Below are positions 56,530 to 64,000 of a stretch of 64,000 nucleotides of DNA, piece by piece. The translations under genes were made by a program, and so were the position numbers. This DNA comes from Sphingomonas jejuensis (GTDB taxonomy: Bacteria > Pseudomonadota > Alphaproteobacteria > Sphingomonadales > Sphingomonadaceae). The notes under the pieces are model-generated. The model was not told where the DNA came from and did not search any database. It was given only the letters and a program-made list of their open reading frames with translations. The DNA lies in assembly GCF_011927695.1 (NCBI RefSeq), contig NZ_JAATJE010000002.1, positions 110,001 through 174,000 of the forward strand, written 5' to 3'. Positions within the stretch are counted from its first letter, which is position 1. Each line of letters starts with the position of its first letter.

Positions 56530-57784
56530 GAATGTCCTGCTGCTGGGCTCTGGCGGGCGTGAGCACGCGCTTGCCTGGAAACTGGCGCAATCGCCCTCCT
56601 TGGGCAAGCTTTTCGCCGCGCCCGGCAACCCGGGAATCGCGGATCACGCCCGACTGGTCGTGCTGGATCCGGCGGATCATGCGGCCGTCACCGCCTTTGC
56701 ACGGGCGGAATCCATCGGGCTGGTGGTGGTGGGGCCGGAAGCGCCGCTGGTGGACGGGCTTGCCGACAGCCTGCGCGCGGCCGGCGTTCCGGTGTTCGGG
56801 CCGTCCGCGGCGGCGGCACGCCTGGAAGGGTCAAAGGCCTTTACCAAGGAAATCGCGGTGGCCAACGGCATTCCGACCGCCGACGCCGTCTATGCGACAT
56901 CGCCCGACACGGCGGCAGCGGCGCTCGACCGGTTCGGCGTTCCGGTCGTTGTGAAGGCGGACGGCCTTGCCGCAGGCAAGGGGGTGGTCGTCGCCGCCAC
57001 CCGCGCCGAGGCGGATGCAGCGGTGGCAGCCTTGTTCGCCGACGGCACCGGCGCCGCGCTGATCGAGCAATGCCTGGTCGGCGAGGAGGCGAGCCTTTTC
57101 GCCCTGAGCGACGGCAGCACCGTGATCCCGTTCGGCACCGCCCAGGACCACAAGCGCGTCGGCGACGGCGACACCGGGCCAAACACCGGGGGCATGGGGG
57201 CCTACAGCCCCGCCCCCGTGCTCACGCCCGAACTGGAGCTGCGGGCGATGCGCGAGATCGTGGAGCCCACCGTTCGCGCCCTGGCGGACGCCGGCACGCC
57301 CTTCGTCGGCGTGCTGTACGCCGGGTTGATGCTGACGGCAGAGGGGCCGAAGCTGATCGAATATAATGTCCGTTTCGGCGATCCGGAGGCGCAGGTGCTG
57401 ATGCCGCGCGTCGCGGGGGATCTTGTGGCCATCCTCCATGCCTGCGCGACCGGCGGCCTGGCAGCCCTTCCGACGCCCCGCTTTTCCGACGAGACGGCGC
57501 TTGGCGTGGTGATCGCCGCCGACGGTTATCCCGGAACACCGCGGACCGGCGGCACCGTCGGCGGGCTGGAAGCGGCGGCGGCAACCGGCGCGACCGTGTT
57601 CCACGCGGGAACACGGTCGCTGGAGGACCGTGTGGTCGCGAGCGGCGGCCGCGTCCTGTGTGTCGTGGCAACCGGTGCCGATGCACGGACCGCGCGGGAC
57701 CGCGCCTATCAGGCTGTCGACATGATCGACTTTCCCGACGGCTTTTGCCGCCGCGACATCGGCTGGCGCGCCATCCAGCGCTGA
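56528..57784 (+). CDS. purD: phosphoribosylamine-glycine ligase
   Basis: PurD (GAR synthetase) is an ATP-grasp purine-synthesis enzyme. The 418-residue protein starts [19 protein letters not shown] and has [16 protein letters not shown], the [28 protein letters not shown] signature region and the metal site [17 protein letters not shown] lies 7 nt before the ATG, inside the 5' end of divergent xseA. The frame opens further upstream but that part is antisense to xseA. Confidence 0.96.
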   Translation: MNVLLLGSGGREHALAWKLAQSPSLGKLFAAPGNPGIADHARLVVLDPADHAAVTAFARAESIGLVVVGPEAPLVDGLADSLRAAGVPVFGPSAAAARLEGSKAFTKEIAVANGIPTADAVYATSPDTAAAALDRFGVPVVVKADGLAAGKGVVVAATRAEADAAVAALFADGTGAALIEQCLVGEEASLFALSDGSTVIPFGTAQDHKRVGDGDTGPNTGGMGAYSPAPVLTPELELRAMREIVEPTVRALADAGTPFVGVLYAGLMLTAEGPKLIEYNVRFGDPEAQVLMPRVAGDLVAILHACATGGLAALPTPRFSDETALGVVIAADGYPGTPRTGGTVGGLEAAAATGATVFHAGTRSLEDRVVASGGRVLCVVATGADARTARDRAYQAVDMIDFPDGFCRRDIGWRAIQR

Positions 57785-57900
57785 GCGTGATCCGGAATCA
57801 GGCGGGCGAACTTAGGTGCTCGACAGCGCCGGCGGGTGCCGGGATGCTATGGCATCCGGCACCGGCACGCGCCGGCCCGACTGAAACGGAGAGCTGACAC

Positions 57901-58449
57901 ATGGCCGATTATTGGTGGCTGATCCTGCTGGTGGCGGTGCTTGCCGTCATTGGGCTCGTCCTGCTGACCCGCCGCGGCGGCGGCGAGACGCTGGATCGAT
58001 CGACCCGCACACATGAGGTGTCGCGCGATCCTGAGCCGGATGGTCCGGCGGACCAGGCCGTTCCTCCCGTGCTGGTGATCCCGCAGGCCGCACCGCTCGA
58101 CGTGGTGCCGCCCTCCATCCCGCTGATCGACGAAGCGCGCGTGGTGATCGAGGACGCGCCCTCTGCCGGTGCGGAAGACACTGCCGACAGCGACGGCCCG
58201 CCCGATGATCTGACGGTGATGAAAGGCGTGGGGCCGAAGCTCGCGGCGCTTCTCGCCGACCTGGGCGTCACCCGCTATGCGCAGATCGCGCGCTGGACGG
58301 AGGCCGATCTTGCGCGCGTCGACGAGCGGCTGGGCGCCTTCAAGGGCCGCCCCACCCGGGATCGCTGGATCGAACAGGCCCGGCTGCTTTCCGGCGACGA
58401 TCGCGGCGCATTCGAGCGCACGTTCGGCAAGATCGATCCCGCCGCCTGA
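57901..58449 (+). CDS. membrane-anchored helix-hairpin-helix protein
   Basis: A 182-residue protein with one N-terminal transmembrane helix (about 4-23), an acidic, Pro-rich linker, and a C-terminal domain of the FEN1-like HhH type: DLTVMKGVGPKLAALLADLGVTRY then QIARWTEADLARVDERLG. Related domains occur as fusions in ribosomal and respiratory-chain proteins across alphaproteobacteria; DNA or RNA binding is not certain. It is followed by a strong GC hairpin. Confidence 0.78.
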   Translation: MADYWWLILLVAVLAVIGLVLLTRRGGGETLDRSTRTHEVSRDPEPDGPADQAVPPVLVIPQAAPLDVVPPSIPLIDEARVVIEDAPSAGAEDTADSDGPPDDLTVMKGVGPKLAALLADLGVTRYAQIARWTEADLARVDERLGAFKGRPTRDRWIEQARLLSGDDRGAFERTFGKIDPAA

Positions 58450-58465
58450 ACCCCGGACACGGCAA

Positions 58466-58493
58466 GGGGCCCGGACCTTTCGGCCCGGGCCCC
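58466..58493. terminator. GC-rich terminator hairpin
   Basis: GGGGCCCGG and CCGGGCCCC form a 9-bp perfect stem with a 10-nt loop between convergent genes. The flanks are C- rather than T-rich. Confidence 0.55.
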
Positions 58494-58538
58494 CGCCCCC
58501 CTCGCTAAGCTACAGGAGGGAAGCTCTTGGCGGAGCGG

Positions 58539-58916
58539 TTAGCAGCGGCTGCCGCTCCGATCGATCGCGCGGCCTGCCAGGGCACCGGCACCTGCACCCA
58601 CGATGGCACCCGCCGTCCGGTCACCGCGGCGACCGACAACCTCGCGGCCCAGCAGACCACCGGCGATGGCGCCGATGATGGTGCCCGTCGTGCCGTCGCT
58701 GCGGCGGCAATAGCGGTTGTCGTAACGGTTGCCGCGATAGTTGCGCGCCCGGTCGCCCCGATAGCGGTCACCGCGGTAGTAGCGGTCGCCACGATCATAA
58801 TCGCGATAATAGTCGCCGCGGTTGTAATAGCCCTGGGCCGCCGCCGGCGTTGCCGGAACCACTGTCGCAGCCGAGGCCGCGACGACCGCACCGAGAAGAG
58901 TGAGCTGCTTCAGCAT
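58539..58916 (-). CDS. glycine-zipper 2TM domain protein, secreted
   Basis: A 125-residue protein with a signal peptide ending at TPAAAQ, a Tyr/Arg/Asp-rich repeat region (RGDRY-like units, about 30-75), a CRR-type segment, and a glycine-zipper (GTIIGAIAGGLLGREV and AGAIVGAGAGALAG). It is probably an outer-membrane-associated protein of unknown function. The frame extends 13 codons upstream, but ATG 58916 puts the signal peptide first. Confidence 0.87.
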   Translation of the reverse strand: MLKQLTLLGAVVAASAATVVPATPAAAQGYYNRGDYYRDYDRGDRYYRGDRYRGDRARNYRGNRYDNRYCRRSDGTTGTIIGAIAGGLLGREVVGRRGDRTAGAIVGAGAGALAGRAIDRSGSRC

Positions 58917-59185
58917 GACGATACTCCCAAATACTAGATCGAAAACCGTGTCCAACCGGCGAAGTGCTGTTGGAAGAACTCCCTGTTCGTCCCGGCCTTC
59001 GTCGATAATTGGGTTCTAGAGTGATTCGCTTGAGTCGTCCCTGAACGCGCATTTTAGCTCCCGTTCATGGAGATTACCGGGCGGGTGCTTCCGGAAAGCC
59101 GCGCTTTCCCTGACGTTTGACCCGATTTTGCCGTCTCGCGCCCGGACGGCAGGTCGTTATGAGGCGGCATGGGACGGCGCCGGAG

Positions 59186-60217
59186 ATGAACGATCTGAAA
59201 CGCGGCCGCCGCTTCCTCGCCGCCGCTGCGATGATCCTGCTGTTCGTTGGCGAGCGCGCCCGTCCCGGCGAACGCGATCGCCTCGGCCCTGCCGTGCCGA
59301 TCATGGCGGATGCCGTGCCGCTCGACCGCTTCGACCCGGATCGCCGGCAGGTCGGCCGCCTCCTGCTGCGGGAGGCATGGGCGCTGCGATCGGCCGATCC
59401 GGCCTTCGGTGGCTTCTCGGCGCTGGCCGCCCACGGTCGGCGCTTCCTGATGGTCAGCGACGGCGGCACGCTGGTCAGCTTCGCTCTCGATCGCGGCGGC
59501 GGCATACGCGATGTCCGTCATGGCGATCTGACCGACGGTCCGGGCGATGGGCGGCTGAAGGAATCGCGGGATGCCGAGTCGCTGGCGCACGATCCGGCGA
59601 CGGGCGAATGGTTGGTCGGCTTCGAACGTGCCAACGCCATCGGCCGCTACGATCCCGAGTTCCGCCGCCTTCTGGCACTCGCGCGGCCCGCGTCGATGGC
59701 CGACTGGCCCGACAATGCCGGTGCGGAGGCGATGGCGCGGTTACCGGATGGCCGCGTGCTCGTCTTTGCCGAAGGCGGCCGCACCCCGTCCGGTGCCCGA
59801 CGCGCCCTCCTGTTCGATCGTGACCCCACCGATCCGGCAGCGCTCGCCACGCCGATTGCCGTCACTCCGCCGGACGGCTTCCGTGTCACGGATGCGGCAG
59901 CCTTGCCCGACGGCCGGATCATCGCGCTTCATCGACGCGCGTCCGTCACCGACATCCGCTTCGGCAGGATCGATGGTCGGCTGACGCTCACCGATGGCTT
60001 TTCGGCAGCGATCGCGATCTACGATACGGCAACATTGCCGAGTGGAGCGCTCAGGGCCGAGCGCGTGGCGACGCTTGCCGCACCGCTCACTGTCGACAAC
60101 ATGGAAGGGATCGCGGTTGTGCCGGAGGACGGCCGGCTGTTCATCTGGATCCTGTCCGACGACAACCAAAAAAGTGTGGAACGCACTCTGTTGATGCGCT
60201 TCGAGCTGCTGCCGTGA
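59186..60217 (+). CDS. esterase-like activity of phytase family protein
   Basis: A 343-residue protein (from ATG 59186) with a signal-like hydrophobic segment and a beta-propeller-type domain of the phytase-like PF13449 family: FGGFSALAAHGRRFLMVSDGG, DAESLAHDPATGEWLVGFE, and near the C-terminus VDNMEGIAVVPEDG. Probably periplasmic; substrate unknown. The start is uncertain: GGAG abuts ATG 59186, and an ATG at 59159 is in frame with a moderate upstream AGG. Confidence 0.83.
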   Translation: MNDLKRGRRFLAAAAMILLFVGERARPGERDRLGPAVPIMADAVPLDRFDPDRRQVGRLLLREAWALRSADPAFGGFSALAAHGRRFLMVSDGGTLVSFALDRGGGIRDVRHGDLTDGPGDGRLKESRDAESLAHDPATGEWLVGFERANAIGRYDPEFRRLLALARPASMADWPDNAGAEAMARLPDGRVLVFAEGGRTPSGARRALLFDRDPTDPAALATPIAVTPPDGFRVTDAAALPDGRIIALHRRASVTDIRFGRIDGRLTLTDGFSAAIAIYDTATLPSGALRAERVATLAAPLTVDNMEGIAVVPEDGRLFIWILSDDNQKSVERTLLMRFELLP

Positions 60218-60297
60218 CGAACGCACGAAAGCGGCGCCCGGCACGCCGCGCCCCTTGCCGGAGCACGCATGCCGACGCCGCCATCACGGCCTTGGAT

Positions 60298-60327
60298 TGA
60301 GCGGCCGGGCGCGCCCGGCGACGCTCA
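60298..60327 (-). terminator. hairpin at the rpmB stop codon
   Basis: TGAGCG-GCCGGGC / GCCCGGC-(GA)-CGCTCA forms a 13-bp stem with a 2-nt bulge and a 2-nt loop. It begins in the rpmB stop codon. No T-run, so it could be a terminator or an mRNA 3' end stabiliser. Confidence 0.5.
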
Positions 60328-60609
60328 GGCCGCCTGCTTCTTGACCAGCTCGCGCTTCAGCCGGCGCACGCGCAGGCTCAGCTTCTCGTCGGACGTCTTC
60401 AGCAGCCAGTTGTCGAGGCCGCCGACATGCTCGACCGAACGAAGGCCGTGAGTCGACACGCGCAGACGCACGGCGCGCTCCAGCCCGTCCGACAGCAGCG
60501 TCACGTTCTGCAGGTTCGGCAGAAAGGTGCGCTTGGTCTTGTTGTTGGCGTGGCTCACATTGTGCCCCACCTGCCGGCCCTTGCCGGTCAGCTCGCAGAT
60601 GCGCGACAT
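60325..60609 (-). CDS. rpmB: 50S ribosomal protein L28
   Basis: A 94-residue protein beginning [20 protein letters not shown], followed by [15 protein letters not shown], the standard alphaproteobacterial L28. The open frame extends 23 codons upstream, but the MSR start is the family start. It stands alone between the phytase-type gene and a divergent small membrane protein. Confidence 0.97.
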   Translation of the reverse strand: MSRICELTGKGRQVGHNVSHANNKTKRTFLPNLQNVTLLSDGLERAVRLRVSTHGLRSVEHVGGLDNWLLKTSDEKLSLRVRRLKRELVKKQAA

Positions 60610-60771
60610 GGTCTTGGTCCTGAGTTTCGGGTGTCCCGGAAAAGGTGCGCCACTAACGATTGACCGGCCCGACGTCAACCGATCCCGTCGGGCACGCGGT
60701 CATCATGCAACCGGAACGATCGCCGGATCGTTCGCCCGCCGATTGCACCTGTGCCGAAAGGGGCCGAACCG

Positions 60772-60996
60772 ATGCGTAAGTTCCTGCTGCTGATCCTGCT
60801 GATCATCGTCGGATTGGCGATCATCGCCGTCGCGACCGGCCTGGTCCCGGTGACGCAGACGCAGGAAGCGCGGCTGCCGACCATCGAGGGCGGGCAGCTG
60901 CCGGCGTTCGACGTCGACACGCCCGAGGTCGAGGTGGGCACCGTCAACAAGACGGTCGAGGTGCCGGTGGTGGATGTCCGCAAGGGCGGCCAATAA
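60772..60996 (+). CDS. small single-TM protein, unknown function
   Basis: A 74-residue protein with one N-terminal membrane helix or uncleaved signal (MRKFLLLILLIIVGLAIIAV) and a short acidic periplasmic part rich in Val, Thr and Pro. I do not recognise a family. The ATG at 60772 is chosen because of AAAGGGG upstream; an ATG seven codons earlier is in frame. Confidence 0.65.
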   Translation: MRKFLLLILLIIVGLAIIAVATGLVPVTQTQEARLPTIEGGQLPAFDVDTPEVEVGTVNKTVEVPVVDVRKGGQ

Positions 60997-61035
60997 GGTC
61001 TTGCCATCGCTCCCGCCGACTGCTCCGTCGGCGGG

Positions 61036-61530
61036 ATGATCCACGGCTTCCCCCTTCCTCCGCCCATGCAGCGCGCGCTGGCGCTGGCGGAGGCGGCCGG
61101 CAGGTGCGGGGAAATCCCGATCGGAGCTGTCATTCTCCACCGCGGGCGGATCGTGGCGGAGGCTGCAAACGAGACGCGCAGCCGGCCCGATCCAACCGCC
61201 CATGCCGAACTGCTCGCGATCCGGCGGGCAGCGGACGCGCTGGGGCAGGAACGGCTGACCGACTGTACGCTTTTCGTGACGCTTGAGCCTTGCGCGATGT
61301 GCGCCGGCGCGATCGCCCATGCCCGACTGGCGGTGCTCCATTACGGCGCGGAGGATCCGAAGGGCGGCGGCGTGGCGCACGGCGCCCGCGTCTTTTCCCA
61401 TCCGACCTGCCACCATCGGCCGCTGGTCTATGGCGGCATCGGGGCCGAGCGATCGGCCGCGATGCTCCGCCGCTTCTTTGCGGAGCGGCGGGTGGGCGCG
61501 GACGGATCCGCGCCCGCCGACGATCAGTAG
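61036..61530 (+). CDS. tadA: tRNA adenosine deaminase-type nucleoside deaminase
   Basis: A 164-residue zinc deaminase of the TadA type, which makes inosine at the wobble position of tRNA-Arg(ACG). Zinc and catalytic residues are His56 and Glu58 in AHAE and the two cysteines of PCAMCAGA (86 and 89). The family is clear; a purine or cytosine deaminase specificity is a smaller possibility. Its 3' end overlaps the convergent OmpA-family gene by 7 bp. Confidence 0.93.
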   Translation: MIHGFPLPPPMQRALALAEAAGRCGEIPIGAVILHRGRIVAEAANETRSRPDPTAHAELLAIRRAADALGQERLTDCTLFVTLEPCAMCAGAIAHARLAVLHYGAEDPKGGGVAHGARVFSHPTCHHRPLVYGGIGAERSAAMLRRFFAERRVGADGSAPADDQ

Positions 61531-62216
61531 TTGGACTGGCGGACGTCGTTCTCCGTCACCGGCACCACGCGGATCTCGACCCGGCGGTTTTCCTGACGGC
61601 CGGCTTCCGTGTCGTTGCTTGCGACCGGCTGCGTCGATCCGAAACCGCGGGTCGCGATGCGGGCGGACTGCACGCCGCGGCTGCTGAGATAATCGGCGAC
61701 CGCCTGGGCCCGACGCTCCGACAGGGGCTGGTTGATGGCATCGCTGCCCGTCGAATCGGTGTGGCCGTACACGTCGATATAGGTCTGGTTATACTCGCTG
61801 AGCGTCTGGGCGACCTGATCGAGCGTGGTGCGGAACTGCGGCTGGATCGATGACTGGTTGGTCGCAAAGGTGATGCCGGCCGGCATGTTCAGGACCAGGT
61901 TGTCGCCTTCGCGGCGCACGTCGACGCCGGTGCCGGCGGTCCGCTCCCGCAGTTCGCGCTGCTGGCGATCCATGTAGGCGCCGACGCCCGCACCCGCGAT
62001 CGCGCCGATGCCGGCGCCCACGATCCGCTCCGTCCGGTCGTTGCGGCCGCCCAGCAGGTCGCCGAGCAGATAGCCGCCGACCGCGCCGCCGGCGCCGCCG
62101 ATCGCCGCGCGGCTGATTCGGCGCTCACCGGTCACGGGATCGGTGGTGCAGGCCGCGGTGGTGCCCGCCAGCGCCAGCAGCGCGGCGACGGTCATGGTGG
62201 AGGGACGACGGATCAT
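61524..62216 (-). CDS. OmpA-family lipoprotein with glycine zipper (YiaD-like)
   Basis: A 230-residue protein with a lipobox near TAAC, a glycine-rich zipper (GGAGGAVGGYLLGDLLGG and GAGIGAIAGAGVG, about 35-85), and an OmpA-C peptidoglycan-binding domain with YGHTDSTGSDAINQPLS. It should link the outer membrane to peptidoglycan. ATG 62216 gives the signal peptide. An EcfG-like promoter lies upstream, suggesting stress induction. It is divergent from the CNNM/CorC gene. Confidence 0.92.
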   Translation of the reverse strand: MIRRPSTMTVAALLALAGTTAACTTDPVTGERRISRAAIGGAGGAVGGYLLGDLLGGRNDRTERIVGAGIGAIAGAGVGAYMDRQQRELRERTAGTGVDVRREGDNLVLNMPAGITFATNQSSIQPQFRTTLDQVAQTLSEYNQTYIDVYGHTDSTGSDAINQPLSERRAQAVADYLSSRGVQSARIATRGFGSTQPVASNDTEAGRQENRRVEIRVVPVTENDVRQSNY

Positions 62217-62253
62217 GGAACTCTCCCGTGCGGTTGATGATGTTGCGGGCAAG

Positions 62254-62279
62254 AACCGCCACCCGTGCACCCTTGTTCC
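62254..62279 (-). promoter_or_regulatory. EcfG-like promoter for OmpA-family gene
   Basis: On the minus strand GGAAC (62279-62275), 17 nt, GGTT (62257-62254), about 38 nt upstream of the ATG. It is the same arrangement, spacing and near-same distance to the start as in front of the catalase-family gene at 8090. Confidence 0.5.
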
Positions 62280-62341
62280 GGATGCGATCCGACATCGCTG
62301 TTGTGTCGGAGCCGAAATGCCTGCAAAGCCGCCGCCGCGCC

Positions 62342-63658
62342 ATGCAGCCGCTTCCCCCCTTTCCCTGGCTCGATCTTCTGATCATCGTCGCGCTGATCGG
62401 CGTGAACGGGCTGTTCGCGATGTCGGAGCTGGCGCTGGTGTCGTCGCGGCGGCCGCGGCTCCAGGCGCTCGACAAGGCGGGCAGCCGCGGAGCCCGGGTC
62501 GCGCTCACCCTGTCGGAGGATCCCGGCCGCTTCCTGTCGACCGTGCAGATCGGCATCACGCTGATCGGCATCCTGGCCGGCGCCTATTCGGGATCGAGCC
62601 TGGGCGGCCCGGTCGCGGCGCGGCTCGAGCGGCTGGGCCTGCCTGCCGACACGGCCGAGGGTGCGGGCTTCGGCGTCGTCATCGCTGTCACCACCTACCT
62701 GTCGCTGATCGTCGGCGAGCTCGTCCCCAAGCAGATCGCGCTCCGGTCGCCCGAGCGGATCGCGGCCGCCATGGCGATCCCCATGTCGTGGCTGGCCCGC
62801 GTCGCCGGCCCGATCGTCTGGCTGCTCGATGCTTCCACCGGCCTCGTCTTTCGCCTGCTCGGCATCGGGCGGGAGAATGACAGCCAGGTCACGGCCGAGG
62901 AGCTGCACCTGATCGTCGCGGAGGCCAGCAAGTCCGGCGTGATCGAGGAGCATGAGCGCGCGATCATCTCCGGCGTGGTCCGGTTGGCCGACCGACCCGT
63001 GCGCGAGGTGATGACGCCGCGCACGATCGTCGACTGGATCGACGTGGAAGCGACGCCGGAGGACATCCGCGCCGCGCTTGCGGGAACCGGCCACACGCGC
63101 CTGCCGGTGGCGGAAGGATCGGTCGACCGCATCGTCGGCGTGATCCAGGCGCGCGACATCGCCACCGCGCTGGTCGATGGTCGGCCGCTGGAGCCCCGCG
63201 CGCTGATGCGCCCGGTCACACACATCCCCGACCAGCTGGGCGCGATGGAAGCGCTGGAGACACTCCGGCGGGCAGAAGTGCCGATGGTGCTGATCCAGGA
63301 CGAGTACGGTCATTTCGAGGGGCTGGTGACGCCCACCGACCTGCTGATCGCCATTGCCGGCAGCTTCGCGTCAGACGTCGACGACGCGACCGACCCGGAC
63401 GTTGTCGAGCGGGAGGACGGCAGCCTGCTGGTGTCCGGATCGCTGTCGGCCGATGCGCTTGCCGAGCGGCTGGAACTGACGCTGCCGGACGACCGCGATT
63501 ACGCCACGGCAGCCGGCTTTGCGCTGTCCGTCCTGAAGCGGCTGCCGAAGACCGGCGACCATTTCACCGCGCAGGGCTGGCGGTTCGAGATCGTCGACAT
63601 GGACGGGCGCAAGATCGACAAGCTGCTCGCCGAACCGGTCGTCGACCCGGCGGTCTGA
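62342..63658 (+). CDS. CNNM/CorC-type hemolysin-family membrane protein
   Basis: A 438-residue protein with a CNNM (DUF21) membrane domain of about four helices (1-180, with GLFAMSELALVSSRRPRL), two CBS domains (about 205-320, including VMTPRTIVDWID), and a C-terminal CorC/HlyC domain. The family is implicated in Mg2+/Co2+ homeostasis. The ATG at 62342 places the first membrane helix correctly; the frame extends 38 codons upstream without homology. Confidence 0.92.
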   Translation: MQPLPPFPWLDLLIIVALIGVNGLFAMSELALVSSRRPRLQALDKAGSRGARVALTLSEDPGRFLSTVQIGITLIGILAGAYSGSSLGGPVAARLERLGLPADTAEGAGFGVVIAVTTYLSLIVGELVPKQIALRSPERIAAAMAIPMSWLARVAGPIVWLLDASTGLVFRLLGIGRENDSQVTAEELHLIVAEASKSGVIEEHERAIISGVVRLADRPVREVMTPRTIVDWIDVEATPEDIRAALAGTGHTRLPVAEGSVDRIVGVIQARDIATALVDGRPLEPRALMRPVTHIPDQLGAMEALETLRRAEVPMVLIQDEYGHFEGLVTPTDLLIAIAGSFASDVDDATDPDVVEREDGSLLVSGSLSADALAERLELTLPDDRDYATAAGFALSVLKRLPKTGDHFTAQGWRFEIVDMDGRKIDKLLAEPVVDPAV

Positions 63659-63664
63659 GCGGGA

Positions 63665-64000
63665 TCAGGGCGTCTCGAACAGCTGGGCCAGCTGCTCGAT
63701 GATGGTGCCGCCCAGCTGTTCGGCATCCATGATCGTCACCGCCCGCGAATAATAGCGGTTCACGTCGTGGCCGATGCCGATCGCCACCAGCTCCACCGGC
63801 GACTTGCCTTCGATCCAGCCGATCACGCCGCGCAGGTGCCGCTCCAGATAGCTTCCGCTGTTCACCGACAGCGTCGAATCGTCGACGGGCGCGCCGTCGG
63901 AGATGACCATCAGCATCTTGCGCTCTTCCGGGCGCGCCAGCAGCCGGCCATGCGCCCACATCAACGCCTCGCCGTCGATGTTCTCCTTCAGGAGCCCTTC
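63665..64000 (-). CDS. cobT: cobaltochelatase subunit CobT, C-terminal part (partial)
   Basis: The gene continues beyond the right end of the window; only the last 111 codons are visible. They encode the end of the VWA domain: [38 protein letters not shown] and [19 protein letters not shown]. CobT with CobN and CobS inserts cobalt into hydrogenobyrinate diamide in aerobic cobalamin synthesis. It is convergent with the CNNM/CorC gene, 6 bp away. Confidence 0.93.
   Translation of the reverse strand, partial: EGLLKENIDGEALMWAHGRLLARPEERKMLMVISDGAPVDDSTLSVNSGSYLERHLRGVIGWIEGKSPVELVAIGIGHDVNRYYSRAVTIMDAEQLGGTIIEQLAQLFETP

Noticed and set aside
60713-60744. GGAAC upstream of the small membrane protein at 60772 as an EcfG promoter
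   Set aside because: No GTT-type -10 lies at 16-18 nt; the nearest CGTT is 11 nt away and GATT 23 nt away.
61524-61530. 7-bp convergent overlap of tadA and the OmpA-family gene as evidence of a frameshift or truncation
   Set aside because: Both proteins have complete C-terminal domains and normal stops; short convergent overlaps are ordinary in compact genomes.

Overview
The window is GC-rich, densely packed chromosomal DNA from an alphaproteobacterium, most likely a Sphingomonas-type member of the Sphingomonadales. Pointers are the prfA-prmC-DUF4167 cluster, a GapR-type DUF2312 protein, a PEPxxWA-CTERM sorting signal on a secreted esterase, two very large TonB-dependent receptors, type-B L36, a CobT-type cobaltochelatase subunit and GGAAC-N17-GGTT elements that resemble EcfG (general stress sigma) promoters. 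I see no IS element, prophage, CRISPR array, rRNA or tRNA gene; this reads as core genome.

Layout. 1-5 kb: a YciA-type thioesterase pair, then a leftward translation operon hisS-prfA-prmC-DUF4167. 5-9 kb: M61 peptidase, pyrophosphatase, a divergent SugE-type exporter and small catalase. 9-12.3 kb: a leftward five-gene chain ispG - ExbD-like secreted protein - TfoX - EamA transporter - GNAT, with four successive 4-nt overlaps. 12.4-15.3 kb: isoaspartyl peptidase, S1/P1 nuclease and GDSL esterase. 15.3-26 kb: a long leftward run gapR, DUF1003, yebC, ruvC, ruvA, MFS, ruvB, DUF3089, ybgC, tolQ, tolR, tolA, tolB, pal, which joins Holliday-junction processing to the Tol-Pal envelope machine.

26-43 kb: amidohydrolase, DUF1244, pyruvate kinase, an MBL-fold hydrolase, manganese catalase, a HAD hydrolase, rpmJ, a DUF4136 lipoprotein with an M14 cytosolic-carboxypeptidase homologue, gpmA, a GGDEF diguanylate cyclase, purE-purK, and a divergent M16 / M28 peptidase pair. 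42.7-47.2 kb: an unnamed membrane protein and an ABA4-type membrane protein divergent from a TetR regulator, followed by clpB. 47-54 kb: two separately transcribed TonB-dependent receptors. 54-64 kb: an M23 lipoprotein, DUF2093 and xseA, whose start codon overlaps that of divergent purD; then an HhH membrane protein, a glycine-zipper protein, a phytase-type esterase, rpmB, tadA, an OmpA-type lipoprotein, a CNNM/CorC-type membrane protein, and the end of cobT running off the window.

The main points of interest are regulatory and architectural: paired EcfG-like promoters in front of stress or envelope genes, the xseA/purD head-to-head CATG start overlap, the chain of 4-nt overlaps behind ispG with its TolR-like secreted domain, a terminator that fixes the start of the HAD gene, and the TetR / ABA4 / unknown membrane protein module. 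I did not find a convincing wholly new multi-gene system.
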